Of a DNA stretch of 64,000 bases, positions 35,851-45,073 are shown in pieces. Origin of the DNA: Rhizobium sp. Leaf262 (GTDB taxonomy: Bacteria > Pseudomonadota > Alphaproteobacteria > Rhizobiales > Rhizobiaceae); contig NZ_LMMM01000001.1 of assembly GCF_001422245.1 (NCBI RefSeq), forward strand, positions 435,422-499,421, in the 5' to 3' direction. The notes beneath the pieces are model-generated. The model was not told where the DNA came from and made no database searches. It was given only the letters and a program-made list of their open reading frames with translations. A program made the translations under genes and the position numbers. Within the stretch, counting starts at the first letter, position 1; every line of letters begins with the position of its first letter.

Positions 35851-36903
35851 ATGAAGACAATCAAAGGACCGGGGATTTTTCTCGGACAGTTCGCAGGCGA
35901 TGCCGCGCCGTTCAACACGTGGGATGGCATCACCAAATGGGCGGCTGATAAGGGTTATCTCGGTGTGCAGGTGCCCACATGGGCCGGACAGTTGATCGAC
36001 CTGAAAAAAGCGGCGGAATCCAAGGATTATTGCGACGAATTTGCCGGTGTCGCACGTCAGAACGGCGTTGAGGTCACCGAGCTTTCCACTCACTTGCAGG
36101 GCCAGCTGGTAGCGGTTCACCCGGCCTATGACGAAGCCTTTGACGGCTTTGCCGCACCCGAAGTGCGTGGCAACCCCAAGGCACGCCAGCAATGGGCCGT
36201 GGAGCAGGTCAAGCTTGCGCTGAAGGCATCGCGCAATCTGGGCATCAATGCCCATGCCACCTTCTCCGGCGCGCTGGCGTGGCCCTTTATCTACCCATGG
36301 CCGCAGCGCCCTGCCGGTCTTGTGGAAACGGCTTTCGATGAGCTTGCCAAGCGCTGGACGCCGATCCTCGATTATGCCGACGAGCAGGGCGTTGATGTTT
36401 GCTACGAGATTCATCCCGGTGAAGACCTGCATGATGGCGTGACCTTCGAGATGTTCCTGGAGCGCGTGAAGAACCACAAACGCGCCAACATGCTCTACGA
36501 TCCCTCGCATTATGTGCTGCAATGCCTGGATTATCTCGACAATATCGACATCTACAAAGACCGCATCAAGATGTTCCACGTCAAGGACGCCGAGTTCAAC
36601 CCGACGGGCCGTCAGGGTGTTTACGGCGGTTATCAGGGTTGGGTCGAACGGGCCGGACGCTTCCGTTCGCTCGGCGATGGGCAGGTGGATTTCGGCGCGG
36701 TCTTCTCGAAAATGGCCGCCAATGATTTCGACGGCTGGGCCGTGGTCGAGTGGGAATGCGCGTTGAAGCACCCGGAAGACGGTGCAGCGGAAGGCTCCGA
36801 ATTTGTCAAGGCGCACATCATTCGCGTCACCGAAAAGGCGTTTGACGACTTCGCCTCTGGCGGCACTGATGATGCCGCCAATCGCCGCATGCTGGGCCTT
36901 TAA
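35851..36903 (+). CDS. Sugar phosphate isomerase/epimerase family (TIM barrel)
   Basis: The 350-residue protein has the AP-endonuclease-2-like TIM barrel: ELSTHLQGQLVAVHP, EIHPGEDLHDG with metal-ligand E and H, YDPSHYVLQ, MFHVKDAEF, and a final VEWECALKHPE. These residues bind the divalent metal that drives isomerisation or epimerisation. The substrate is not known. AGGAGG lies 8 bases before ATG 35851, a strong ribosome site. It is followed after 21 bases by a Gfo/Idh/MocA oxidoreductase, a pairing often seen in 3-keto-sugar and inositol-type pathways. Confidence 0.88.
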   Translation: MKTIKGPGIFLGQFAGDAAPFNTWDGITKWAADKGYLGVQVPTWAGQLIDLKKAAESKDYCDEFAGVARQNGVEVTELSTHLQGQLVAVHPAYDEAFDGFAAPEVRGNPKARQQWAVEQVKLALKASRNLGINAHATFSGALAWPFIYPWPQRPAGLVETAFDELAKRWTPILDYADEQGVDVCYEIHPGEDLHDGVTFEMFLERVKNHKRANMLYDPSHYVLQCLDYLDNIDIYKDRIKMFHVKDAEFNPTGRQGVYGGYQGWVERAGRFRSLGDGQVDFGAVFSKMAANDFDGWAVVEWECALKHPEDGAAEGSEFVKAHIIRVTEKAFDDFASGGTDDAANRRMLGL

Positions 36904-36924
36904 GAGAGTATTCGAGGATAATTC

Positions 36925-38112
36925 ATGGCTATTGAAGGAAAGACGACCGACAAGGCGAGCAAACGCATCCGCCTTGGAATGGTGGGTGGCGGCGCAGGCG
37001 CCTTCATCGGCGGCGTGCACCGCATGGCGGCACGGCTGGATAACCGCTTCGAACTGGTGGCGGGCGCCTTGTCCTCCACCCCTGAAAAATCCAAGGCCTC
37101 CGGCCTGGAGCTTGGGCTGGATGAAGACCGTTGCTACGGCTCCTTCGAGGAGATGGCGGAAAAGGAAGCGGCACGCGAGGATGGCATCGAAGCCGTCGCC
37201 ATCGTCACGCCCAACCATGTGCACTACCCGGCGGCAAAGGCCTTTCTGGAACGGGGCATCCACGTCATCTGCGACAAGCCGCTGACCTCCAATCTGGAGG
37301 ACGCCAAGAAACTGAAGGCCGTGGCCGACAAGTCCGATGCGCTCTTCGTTCTGACGCATAATTACACCGGATACCCGATGGCGCGCCATGCGCGTGAGCT
37401 GGTGGAAAGCGGCGCGCTGGGCGATATCAGGCTCGTGCAGATGGAATATCCGCAGGACTGGCTGGCGGAACCCGTGGAGCAGACCGGTGCCAAGCAGGCG
37501 GTGTGGCGCACGGACCCGGCGCAATCCGGTGCCGGTGGATCAACCGGCGATATCGGCACCCACGCCTACAATCTCGGCTGCTTCATTTCCGGCCTCGAAG
37601 CCGATGAGCTGGCAGCGGATGTGCACACATTCGTGGACGGTCGCCGTCTTGATGATAACGCCCACGTCATGTTGCGCTTCAAGCCCAAGGACGGCAAAGC
37701 GCCTGCCAAGGGTCTGCTGTGGTGCAGCCAGGTGGCTGTGGGCAATGAGAACGGCCTGAAGGTTCGCATTTACGGCACCAAGGCTGGCATCGAGTGGACG
37801 CAAGCGGACCCGAACTATCTTTGGTTCACAAAGCTGGGCGAGCCGAAGCAGTTGATCACCCGTGGCGGAGCCGGTGCCGGTGCAGCCGCTGCCCGCGTCA
37901 GCCGCATTCCATCCGGTCACCCGGAAGGTTACCTCGAAGCTTTCGCGACCATCTACACCGAAGCCGCTAACGCCATCGATGCACGGCGCAACGGCACGGA
38001 ACTGGACAAGGCCGTGATCTATCCGACCATCGACGATGGCGTCAAAGGCGTCGCCTTTGTCGAGGCATGCATTGCCTCCTCGAAGCAGAATGGTGGATGG
38101 GTAAAGTTGTGA
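36925..38112 (+). CDS. Gfo/Idh/MocA-family oxidoreductase
   Basis: The 395-residue protein has an N-terminal NAD(P)-binding Rossmann fold (GMVGGGAGAFIGGVHRMAA, residues 18-36), the family EKP-equivalent motif CDKPLTSN near residue 117, and the C-terminal substrate domain with GDIGTHAYNL containing the conserved D and H. Members oxidise or reduce sugars such as myo-inositol, glucoside-3-OH or amino-sugars. The context with the TIM-barrel isomerase indicates a small sugar pathway. Last gene of the cluster. Confidence 0.9.
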   Translation: MAIEGKTTDKASKRIRLGMVGGGAGAFIGGVHRMAARLDNRFELVAGALSSTPEKSKASGLELGLDEDRCYGSFEEMAEKEAAREDGIEAVAIVTPNHVHYPAAKAFLERGIHVICDKPLTSNLEDAKKLKAVADKSDALFVLTHNYTGYPMARHARELVESGALGDIRLVQMEYPQDWLAEPVEQTGAKQAVWRTDPAQSGAGGSTGDIGTHAYNLGCFISGLEADELAADVHTFVDGRRLDDNAHVMLRFKPKDGKAPAKGLLWCSQVAVGNENGLKVRIYGTKAGIEWTQADPNYLWFTKLGEPKQLITRGGAGAGAAAARVSRIPSGHPEGYLEAFATIYTEAANAIDARRNGTELDKAVIYPTIDDGVKGVAFVEACIASSKQNGGWVKL

Positions 38113-38176
38113 GGTGAATGGGGTGGGTCACACCAACGGCACGTGATGTCAGGTGTGGCTTACCCCTTCCTTCTCA

Positions 38177-38207
38177 CGGGCATCCCCTCTCACAGGGGAG
38201 ATGCCCG
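38177..38207. repeat. Short intergenic palindrome
   Basis: CGGGCAT (38177-38183) is mirrored by ATGCCCG (38201-38207), with inner CCCCT and AGGGG also pairing after a one-base bulge. It lies downstream of the oxidoreductase and resembles rhizobial intergenic palindromes; it could also help terminate transcription. Confidence 0.45.
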
Positions 38208-38248
38208 GCAGGGTAGAACCCACGACCTTATCTATCCAGCGAAGCGTT

Positions 38249-38431
38249 CTAAATCACCGGATAGAGCGACCAGAAAAACAGCTCGTGTTCCTGATCACGA
38301 TCATGCTGTTCCGACTCGTCCTTGACCTTCTGCTCTGGGTTGGAGCCGCGCTCGCGGCTCAACTTGTCTTCCTGGGCCTTGCGACCAAGTCCGAACAGGT
38401 CGAAGGAAAGCATATTGAAGCCAGCAACCAT
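38249..38431 (-). CDS. Possible small hypothetical protein
   Basis: A 60-residue frame starts at ATG 38431 with GAGGA 7 bases upstream, a good ribosome site. The product starts MVAGFNMLSFDLFGLGRKAQ, then is strongly charged (KDESEQHDRDQEHE) and ends in FFWSLYPVI. It has no known domain that I recognise. It occupies the otherwise empty 38.1-38.6 kb gap, where nothing else is seen besides a palindrome. The evidence is the ribosome site and composition only. Confidence 0.42.
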   Translation of the reverse strand: MVAGFNMLSFDLFGLGRKAQEDKLSRERGSNPEQKVKDESEQHDRDQEHELFFWSLYPVI

Positions 38432-38609
38432 TTTCCGTTCCTCTTCGTCACAAACTTTAACAAGGTGTAAAGTTTTGCGCGTTGCCACGATTTCGTCAAG
38501 ATTGCCGATGGAATTAGTCTGTTATATCAGTGGATGACTCGCGACATTTCATTCTCCTGAATGGCTAATATACAAAGTTTCATTCTTCGCTCTGGAATCG
38601 TCGCCGTCA

Positions 38610-39716
38610 TCAGCTTTTTGGAACGCGGTAAATCTCCACGACCGCGCGTAGTCCCTGATCGAGATCATTGGGTTGATCGGCGGCATCGAGAGCGCGGCTG
38701 TAAGCGGTCAGATTTGCCAGGACTGACTCTTCATTTGCGCGTGGCCCGGTGTGATTGAGGCGTATCAGCCGTTCGGTTCCAGGACCGACGCCGGGGCTCA
38801 GATCTGCACCGGCGATAACGCGTCGAGACAGAAAGGTGTCGCGATCGATTGAGGATGGGAGCACGGCGGTGGTCACCAGGGCAGAAGCGGCATGGTCCTC
38901 TACCCACAATTGCGCGCCGAGCGCCGAGAGGCCGGAACGGGTCGCACGCTTTGCCAGATCGTGTCGCTTCACCACCTGCTCCATGCTTTCCGCTTCTATC
39001 CGGTCGAGTGCGGCCTGCAGGGCAAAGAACTCCAGTGGCGATGGTGTTCCGGGCAAGGCGAGACGACCGGTGTCCAACCATTGTTCTTTCTGGTCCATCA
39101 ACGACAGTATGGAGCTGCGAGGTGCTGTATCACGTTGCAGATGCCGCCATGCCTTCGGGCTGATGGATAGCGCGGACAGGCCTGCCGGGCCGCCAAGGGA
39201 TTTTTGTGGTCCGATGACCGCGATGTCGATGCCCAGCCGATCCACGGCAAGCGCGTGCCCGCCGATTGACGCCACCGCATCGACGATGGTGAGGATGCCA
39301 CGCGCTCTGGCGAGTGTGACGATGTCCTCCAGCGGGTTGAGGATGCCGCTGGCCGACTCGGCATGCACAAGGGCAAGTACGGTGACGCCTGGATTTGCAT
39401 CGAGCGCAGCCTGGACCGCCTGCGCGTCGACAGGGCGGCCTGCTTCTGCCGTGAGATTAACGACGTCGGATCCGCCACGTTGCAGCCAGTTGCCGAACCA
39501 AGTGCCATAGGGGCTGGTAACGATGTTGAGGGCGCTAAGCCCCGGCCGGGCAAGGCTTGTCGCCACCGCTTCCAGCGCGACCACAGCCTCGGCCTGTATC
39601 AGCAGCACGTCGTTCCTCGTGCCCATCAACGCGCCCAGCCGCTCCGCTACGGAAGCATATCGATCCGCAGGGAAGGTGGGGATGTCCAGAAGATGGCTCC
39701 AGTCACGGTTGGGCAT
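38610..39716 (-). CDS. Class V aminotransferase (alanine-glyoxylate-like)
   Basis: The 368-residue PLP enzyme follows the class V pattern: substrate-binding SPYGTWFGNWLQRGG, LVHAESASGILNP, IVDAVASIGGHALAVD with the PLP aspartate, and the Schiff-base lysine in GPQKSLGGPAG. The C-terminal arginine in RLNHTGPRANEE is also conserved. It probably transaminates a small amino acid or glyoxylate. It overlaps the upstream ATPase gene by 14 bases, so it is the last gene of a peptide-type ABC operon. ATG 39716 is used; the longer frame lacks a ribosome site. Confidence 0.88.
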   Translation of the reverse strand: MPNRDWSHLLDIPTFPADRYASVAERLGALMGTRNDVLLIQAEAVVALEAVATSLARPGLSALNIVTSPYGTWFGNWLQRGGSDVVNLTAEAGRPVDAQAVQAALDANPGVTVLALVHAESASGILNPLEDIVTLARARGILTIVDAVASIGGHALAVDRLGIDIAVIGPQKSLGGPAGLSALSISPKAWRHLQRDTAPRSSILSLMDQKEQWLDTGRLALPGTPSPLEFFALQAALDRIEAESMEQVVKRHDLAKRATRSGLSALGAQLWVEDHAASALVTTAVLPSSIDRDTFLSRRVIAGADLSPGVGPGTERLIRLNHTGPRANEESVLANLTAYSRALDAADQPNDLDQGLRAVVEIYRVPKS

Positions 39717-40500
39717 GGTCGTGCTCCCTGTCGGTCGACAATCTCGGTACGGCTGCAATCAGACGCCGGGCGGTATCGGATTGCGGGGCGGAAACGACGC
39801 GCTTCGTTTCGCCATACTCCACGATCTCCCCGGCCTCCATGATGGCGACACGGTGGCAGACGGCGCGAATGACGGCAATGTCGTGCGAAACGAAAAGGCA
39901 GGCAAGTCCGGTTTCCTGCTGAATCGAAACCAGCAACTCAAGAATCTGGGCACGCACCGAAACATCGAGGGCGGATACGGCCTCGTCCATGACCAGAAGC
40001 GATGGCCGGGTTGCCAGTGCCCGGGCAATGGCCACCCGCTGGCGCTGTCCGCCTGACAGTTCGAGGACAGGGCGGCCTGCAAATGTCGGGGAAAGACCGA
40101 CCCTTTCCAGCAACTGGCCAATCTCCGCGTCACGCGCCTGCCGTGCAACGATGTGGTGGATGCGTAAAGGCTCGGCTATGGCGGTTTCGACCGTGGAACG
40201 TGGGTTGAAGGCGGCGTGCGTATCCTGAAACACCATCTGCATGTGACGCCGCGCGTGGCGAAGCTGACTGCCCGACAGGTCCAGCCAGTCTTCACCACGG
40301 AAGATGACCTTGCCCGCATCGGGTTCGATCAAACGCATGACGAGGCGGGCCAGCGTGGATTTTCCACAGCCGGACGGGCCGGCGAGACCCAGCGTCTCTC
40401 CCATCCCTATGGAAAAGGACACATCGCGCACGGCACTGGTTTCCCGGGTTCCCGACCTGTAGGTTTTGCTCAGTGCTTCCACGGACAACAGCGCTGCCAT
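39703..40500 (-). CDS. Peptide-type ABC transporter ATP-binding protein (DppF-like)
   Basis: The 265-residue ATPase has Walker A GPSGCGKST, signature LSGGQRQRVAIARAL, Walker B LLVMDEAVSALDVS and H-loop VSHDIAV. Its FQDTHAAFNPRST segment places it in the peptide/nickel transporter group. It overlaps the paired ATPase gene by one base and the aminotransferase by 14. It lacks most of the C-terminal iron-sulfur-like extension of true DppF. Confidence 0.92.
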   Translation of the reverse strand: MAALLSVEALSKTYRSGTRETSAVRDVSFSIGMGETLGLAGPSGCGKSTLARLVMRLIEPDAGKVIFRGEDWLDLSGSQLRHARRHMQMVFQDTHAAFNPRSTVETAIAEPLRIHHIVARQARDAEIGQLLERVGLSPTFAGRPVLELSGGQRQRVAIARALATRPSLLVMDEAVSALDVSVRAQILELLVSIQQETGLACLFVSHDIAVIRAVCHRVAIMEAGEIVEYGETKRVVSAPQSDTARRLIAAVPRLSTDREHDHAQP

Positions 40501-41282
40501 CAGGGATTGCTCCTGATCAGCGGTGGGGTCGTCAAATCGAGATGCGCACCGAGCAGACTGTTGGTATAGGCATCCTTCGGATGAGACAGGATGGTGGAGG
40601 CGGGGCCGGTTTCCACCAGACGACCTGATTTCAACACGGCAATATCGTCCGCCAGTCGGGAGGCGAGCGCGATGTCGTGAGTGATGAAAATCAGCGTCAT
40701 GCCATTTTGCTCGACCAGACGGTTTAGCAGTTGCGCGATCGCGGCCTGGGTAATGGTGTCGAGCGCACTTGTCGCTTCATCGGCAATCAGAATGCCGGGA
40801 TTGGCGGCGATGGCGGCAGCAATGGCCACACGCTGCCGCTGGCCGCCGGAAAGCTGGTGCGGATATGCTTTCAACAACCCGCTGGGGTGGGGCAATTGCA
40901 CCTCATCCAACAGATCGCGGGCGCGCGCAAATCCCTGTTGCCAGGACAGGGCCAGATGTCGAACGGCACCTTCGGCCACCTGCTCGCCAATGGTCAGAAC
41001 CGGGTTGAGGCTGGCGCCGGGATCCTGAAAGACGTAGCCGATGTCACGCCCCGGTCGCGGCACGGCGTTGGACCACGAAACGGTTCCCGACAAGGTCGAT
41101 CTTTGCGGTAAAAGACCCGCCAGCGCTTTTGCAAACGTGCTTTTCCCGGAGCCGCTTTCGCCGATGATGGCGAGCTTTCTTTTGGGCTGAAAGGACAGAG
41201 ACAGGTCCTGTAAGGCGGGTCTGGACGCCCCCGGATAAGATACTGTCAGGTTCTGGATCGTGCAGAGCGGCGACTGACTCAT
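40500..41282 (-). CDS. Peptide-type ABC transporter ATP-binding protein (DppD-like)
   Basis: The 260-residue ATPase has Walker [27 protein letters not shown], Walker B ILIADEATSALD and ITHDIALASRLAD. It is the second ATPase of this operon. It is shorter than the dpp operon copy in this window and diverged from it, so the operon is not a recent duplication. Start overlaps the permease stop (ATGA). Confidence 0.92.
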   Translation of the reverse strand: MSQSPLCTIQNLTVSYPGASRPALQDLSLSFQPKRKLAIIGESGSGKSTFAKALAGLLPQRSTLSGTVSWSNAVPRPGRDIGYVFQDPGASLNPVLTIGEQVAEGAVRHLALSWQQGFARARDLLDEVQLPHPSGLLKAYPHQLSGGQRQRVAIAAAIAANPGILIADEATSALDTITQAAIAQLLNRLVEQNGMTLIFITHDIALASRLADDIAVLKSGRLVETGPASTILSHPKDAYTNSLLGAHLDLTTPPLIRSNP

Positions 41283-42109
41283 GGTCGCGCCACCTGTCTG
41301 GCGAGCGCCTTGTTGATGCCTTCGGCAAGAAGATAGACGCCCAGAACCGTGATCAGCAGACCCAGGCCAGGAATGATGGAGAGATAGGCGGCGGAACGCA
41401 GGACGTTACGTCCTTCCGCAATCATCGAGCCCCAGGTGACGACATTGGGATCGCCGAGCCCCAGAAAGGAAAGTGCTGCTTCGGTGAGGATGGCGGCGGC
41501 GACGATGATGGCGGCAAGCGCCAGAACCGGCGGAAGGGCGTTCGGCAGGATCTGTCTCAACGCGATCTCCAGCGGATGCATGCCGATGGCTCTGGCGGAC
41601 GCAACGTAGTCCCTTTCACGGATCGACAATACCTGTGCCCTTGTCAATCGGGCCGGATCGGCCCAGGCGCTGAGCGCAATGGCCAGAACCACGATGGGCG
41701 TGGATGCGCCGATGGTGCTGACAAAGGCGAGAGCGAGAAGGAAGCTGGGGACGATCTGGAATGCATCGGTGACCCGCATCAAGGCCTCATCGATGAGGCC
41801 ACCGGCAAAACCGGCAAGGGTTCCCATGACTGTGCCGATGAAGAGGGCAGCGGCGGCGGCACTGATGCCGACGGTCAAGGATATGCGTGCGCCGTGGAGC
41901 AGCCCTGCGGCGACATCGCGACCAAGAGTGTCTGTGCCCAGCGGATATGCCGGGTTGGTGAAGGGCGCGATGAGCGGCTGAGCGACAATCGACAGCGGAT
42001 CCTTCAGGAAAATCCAGGGGGCGAGGAGACCGGCACCTGCAATGGCGATGAGAATGAGCAGACCGAGAATGCCCTCGCCGCTGCGTGGAATATCTCGCAG
42101 CATTTTCAT
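41279..42109 (-). CDS. Peptide-type ABC transporter permease (DppC-like)
   Basis: The 276-residue permease has about six membrane segments, GTDTLGRDVAAGLLHGARISL (the DppC marker) and an EAA-like loop AIGMHPLEIALRQILPN. It shares its first bases with the end of the DppB-like gene (4-base overlap). Membrane partner of the next gene upstream. Confidence 0.92.
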   Translation of the reverse strand: MKMLRDIPRSGEGILGLLILIAIAGAGLLAPWIFLKDPLSIVAQPLIAPFTNPAYPLGTDTLGRDVAAGLLHGARISLTVGISAAAAALFIGTVMGTLAGFAGGLIDEALMRVTDAFQIVPSFLLALAFVSTIGASTPIVVLAIALSAWADPARLTRAQVLSIRERDYVASARAIGMHPLEIALRQILPNALPPVLALAAIIVAAAILTEAALSFLGLGDPNVVTWGSMIAEGRNVLRSAAYLSIIPGLGLLITVLGVYLLAEGINKALARQVARP

Positions 42110-43095
42110 GACCTACCCCCGCGCGCGCCGACCCGTGGATCAAGCGCCCCGTAAAGAAGATCGACCACGAGGTTGACGAGGATGACGAAGACGGCACTGG
42201 TCAGAATGATACCCATCAAAAGCGGGGTGTCGCGTCCGCTTACGGCTTCCTGCGCCAGACGACCGAAACCGGGCACGGCGAACACGCTTTCGACAATGAC
42301 GCTACCGCCCAGCATGGCAGCCGATTGAAGGCCGAGAACGGTGACAAGCGAGAGCGCCGCGTTGCGGGCGACGTGCCGAAGCACGATTCTTTGCTGCGAC
42401 AGACCTTTCGAACGGGCAAAAGCCACGAAATCCAACCGCCAGATGTCCGCCATGGCGCTGCGCATGACCCGCAGGAACAGCGCCAGATAGATGAAACCGA
42501 GACTGGCGACGGGAAGGATGAGATGTCTGGCTATGTCGAATGCGCGCTCCAGCCCATGCTTGCCGGAAGCAATCGTTTCGATGCCCGATGTGGGGAACCA
42601 GCGCAGCTTGACGGAAAACGCGATGACCAGCACAAGCCCCAGCCAGAAGCCGGGCATGGCGTAGAGCGCGAGCGACAGTGTCGACAGACCCCGGTCGCGC
42701 AGGCTGCCGGGTTTTGCCCCGGCGATGATTCCGAGTGTGGAGCCCAGCGCAAAAGACAGCGCGGTGGCGCTGCCCATCAAAAGTAGGGTGTTGGGAAGAC
42801 GTTCCAGAATGAGCGATAGGACCGGGCGGTCGAAGGTGACGGACCAGCCCAGGTCCAGTCGGGCAACCGAGGAGAGATAGAGCCAGAGCCGCGCCAGCAT
42901 CGACTGGTCCAGTCCATACTGGCTTCGGAGCGTCTCCCGCAGGGCCGCATCGCCGCCACCAATGGAGACGAGATAGGCATCGACGGCATCGCCCGAGGCG
43001 TATTCGAGCAGCAGGAAGGTCAGAAGAAGAACGATGGCCAGCACGGGGATGGCGCTCAGGAGACGACGACCGATGATCCGTGTCGCACCTTTCAC
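42106..43095 (-). CDS. Peptide-type ABC transporter permease (DppB-like)
   Basis: About 329 residues from a likely GTG at 43095, just 2 bases after the binding-protein stop codon. It starts VKGATRIIGRRLLSAIPVLAIVLLL and contains LLEYASGDAVDAYL, the EAA-like ARSKGLSQQRIVLRHVARNAALS and SVFAVPGFGRLAQEAV. The frame extends upstream into the binding-protein gene, but that part has no membrane character and is a shadow. The GTG start is inferred. Confidence 0.9.
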   Translation of the reverse strand: MKGATRIIGRRLLSAIPVLAIVLLLTFLLLEYASGDAVDAYLVSIGGGDAALRETLRSQYGLDQSMLARLWLYLSSVARLDLGWSVTFDRPVLSLILERLPNTLLLMGSATALSFALGSTLGIIAGAKPGSLRDRGLSTLSLALYAMPGFWLGLVLVIAFSVKLRWFPTSGIETIASGKHGLERAFDIARHLILPVASLGFIYLALFLRVMRSAMADIWRLDFVAFARSKGLSQQRIVLRHVARNAALSLVTVLGLQSAAMLGGSVIVESVFAVPGFGRLAQEAVSGRDTPLLMGIILTSAVFVILVNLVVDLLYGALDPRVGARGGRS

Positions 43096-43097
43096 CG

Positions 43098-44708
43098 CTA
43101 TGCCTGCAAGACCGTGTCTGCCCAGTTGGAAACGGCCCAGCGCGGATTGCTGGCAACGTTCTGGACGGTATCGCGCGCCACGGTGATAAAACCCCATTCC
43201 GCGACATTGATGAGCGGCAGGTCCTGTGTCACCTCTTGCTGGAATTGCTTGTAAAGCTCGGTACGCGCCTTTTCATCGATCGTTTCGGCAGCTTTGTCGA
43301 TCAAAGCGTCCAGCTGCTTGTTTTCGTAGCCACCCTGATTGGAAAAGCCGACGCCCGCAGGGGTGCCGGATTTGACGAGAATGGTTGTGGAAATGGCGGG
43401 ATCGCCGCGAAAAACCGGGGGTGCAACGGCCAGGTCGAAGGCGTGGTCGGTATAGACTGCCTTCTGGTGGGCGGCGGCATCATTATTGACGAGTTCAGCA
43501 TCGATGCCGATTTCGGCCAGAGCCTGACGCAGATAAGCTCCGAACTGTTTGGTCTCGTTGAAATAGGGGGCGGGCAGCAGCTTCAGGGAAAAACGGGTGC
43601 CTTTGGCATCGCGCTTGTAACCGGCCTCATCCAGAAGAGCATTGGCCTTATCGACGTTGAAATCATAGATTTCGACTTCGGGCGTGTAGAATTGCGGTGC
43701 GTTTTTCGGCACCGGACCTGTCGATGCCTTGGCGTAACCGAGAAAGACGGTATCGACCACGAGCTTCTTGTCGATGGCGTGGGCAATGGCCCTGCGGACC
43801 TTGATGTCCGACAGCTCCTTGCGGCGATGATTGATTTCGACGACGAGCTGGTAGGTGAGCGCTTCATAACCATCCGTGATGACCTTGAGGCCGGGTTCCT
43901 TGGCGATGCGGGCAAGATCGGATAGTGGAACAGCGGAAAAGGCTGCCAGCTGTATCTCCTCGGCTTCTAGCGCGGAGGCCGCACCGGCGCGGTCAGGTAG
44001 CACGCGGTAGACAATCTCCTCAAGCTTGGGCGCGTCCTTGGCCCAGTACGTATCGTTACGCGTCAGGCGGTAATATTCGCCGGGTTTGTATTCTGCAAAG
44101 ACGAAGGGCCCTGTGCCGACGGGTTTTGTGTTGGCCGGGTTGGTGGCAATATCGGTGCCTTCGTAAAGATGTTTGGGAATGACGCTTGTCACCACCGGCA
44201 GCGCATTGCGCAGAAGCTGGAAAGGCGTCGGCTTTGAAAAGCGGAAGATGGCGGTATGCTCATCTGGCGTATCGACCGTCTCCAGATTGGCGAAGATGAG
44301 GCGGCCCAGATTCTGGAGAGGTTTCCAGACCGAGAGGGCGGAAAAGGCGACATCGGCCGAAGTGAACGGCTTGCCATCATGCCACGTGACGCCTTCACGC
44401 AGCTTGAATGTTGCGCTGAGCCCATCGGCAGACCCTTCCCATGACGTCGCAAGTCGCGGCTCCAGCCCGTTTTCGCCCTTGTACGACGCCTCGGCAAGTG
44501 GCTCCACGATCTTGCTGGAAATGTAGAAGACGCCATTTGACGCGACGATAGCCGGATTGAGATTCTTCGGCTCGGAGTCTGCCGCCACGACAAGACGTCC
44601 ACCCCCTTCTGCCGCCCATGCTGAGCCCGGTCTCACCAAGGTGGTCGACGCCGCCAGCAGGGCTGCGGTCTTGATGAGGGAGCGACGGGAGAGCGAGGTG
44701 AGCGGCAT
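43098..44708 (-). CDS. Peptide-type ABC transporter substrate-binding protein with Tat-type signal
   Basis: The 536-residue SBP_bac_5 protein begins MPLTSLSRRSLIKTAALLAA, a twin-arginine motif (SRRSLIK) followed by a hydrophobic stretch and AWAAE cleavage, so export already folded is predicted. Family patterns are ATFKLREGVTWHDGKPFTSADV and GTGPFVFAEYKPGEYY. It is first in an operon with two permeases, two ATPases and an aminotransferase. GGAG at 7 bases sets ATG 44708. The ligand is unknown; the aminotransferase suggests an amino-acid derivative. Confidence 0.9.
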   Translation of the reverse strand: MPLTSLSRRSLIKTAALLAASTTLVRPGSAWAAEGGGRLVVAADSEPKNLNPAIVASNGVFYISSKIVEPLAEASYKGENGLEPRLATSWEGSADGLSATFKLREGVTWHDGKPFTSADVAFSALSVWKPLQNLGRLIFANLETVDTPDEHTAIFRFSKPTPFQLLRNALPVVTSVIPKHLYEGTDIATNPANTKPVGTGPFVFAEYKPGEYYRLTRNDTYWAKDAPKLEEIVYRVLPDRAGAASALEAEEIQLAAFSAVPLSDLARIAKEPGLKVITDGYEALTYQLVVEINHRRKELSDIKVRRAIAHAIDKKLVVDTVFLGYAKASTGPVPKNAPQFYTPEVEIYDFNVDKANALLDEAGYKRDAKGTRFSLKLLPAPYFNETKQFGAYLRQALAEIGIDAELVNNDAAAHQKAVYTDHAFDLAVAPPVFRGDPAISTTILVKSGTPAGVGFSNQGGYENKQLDALIDKAAETIDEKARTELYKQFQQEVTQDLPLINVAEWGFITVARDTVQNVASNPRWAVSNWADTVLQA

Positions 44709-45073
44709 GGATAACTCCGGAAATGGAACGGGCATGGGTAAGGCCACGGGGTGCAGTGTAAGGCTTCGGCAAGCCCAGTGTCCACGAGAATCCAAAGGCG
44801 CGACAGCAATGTTTTATTCGGCTTTGGTAGCGCCGGGATCAATCTTGCCAAGGCTTTCACGAAAAGGGAATTGTTTTACCAGGAGAGATGCGGTGCGATG
44901 ACGGTGGCCCTTGGCAGTCCCGGAACGGGTCATCTCGGACGGAGTCGGAGAAGAAATATTAGTTATCGCTAATTATTAGTCTTCTAAATTACAGTGAATG
45001 CTTATATATTATTTCTCCCAGTGGGTTAGATTACAGTCAATGTCAACATGCCCACAAGGAGGAGGAAAAAATC
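44709..45073. other. Divergent intergenic region
   Basis: This 365-base region separates the divergent peptide operon and the glycine-rich protein gene. It is A/T-rich at 44950-45020 and includes a small dyad ATTAG-N6-CTAAT (44958-44973), probably part of a promoter/operator. I see no gene in it. Confidence 0.45.

Noticed and set aside
35821..37524. 567-residue minus-strand frame over the sugar isomerase and oxidoreductase genes
   Set aside because: Antisense to genes with strong ribosome sites and clear motifs.
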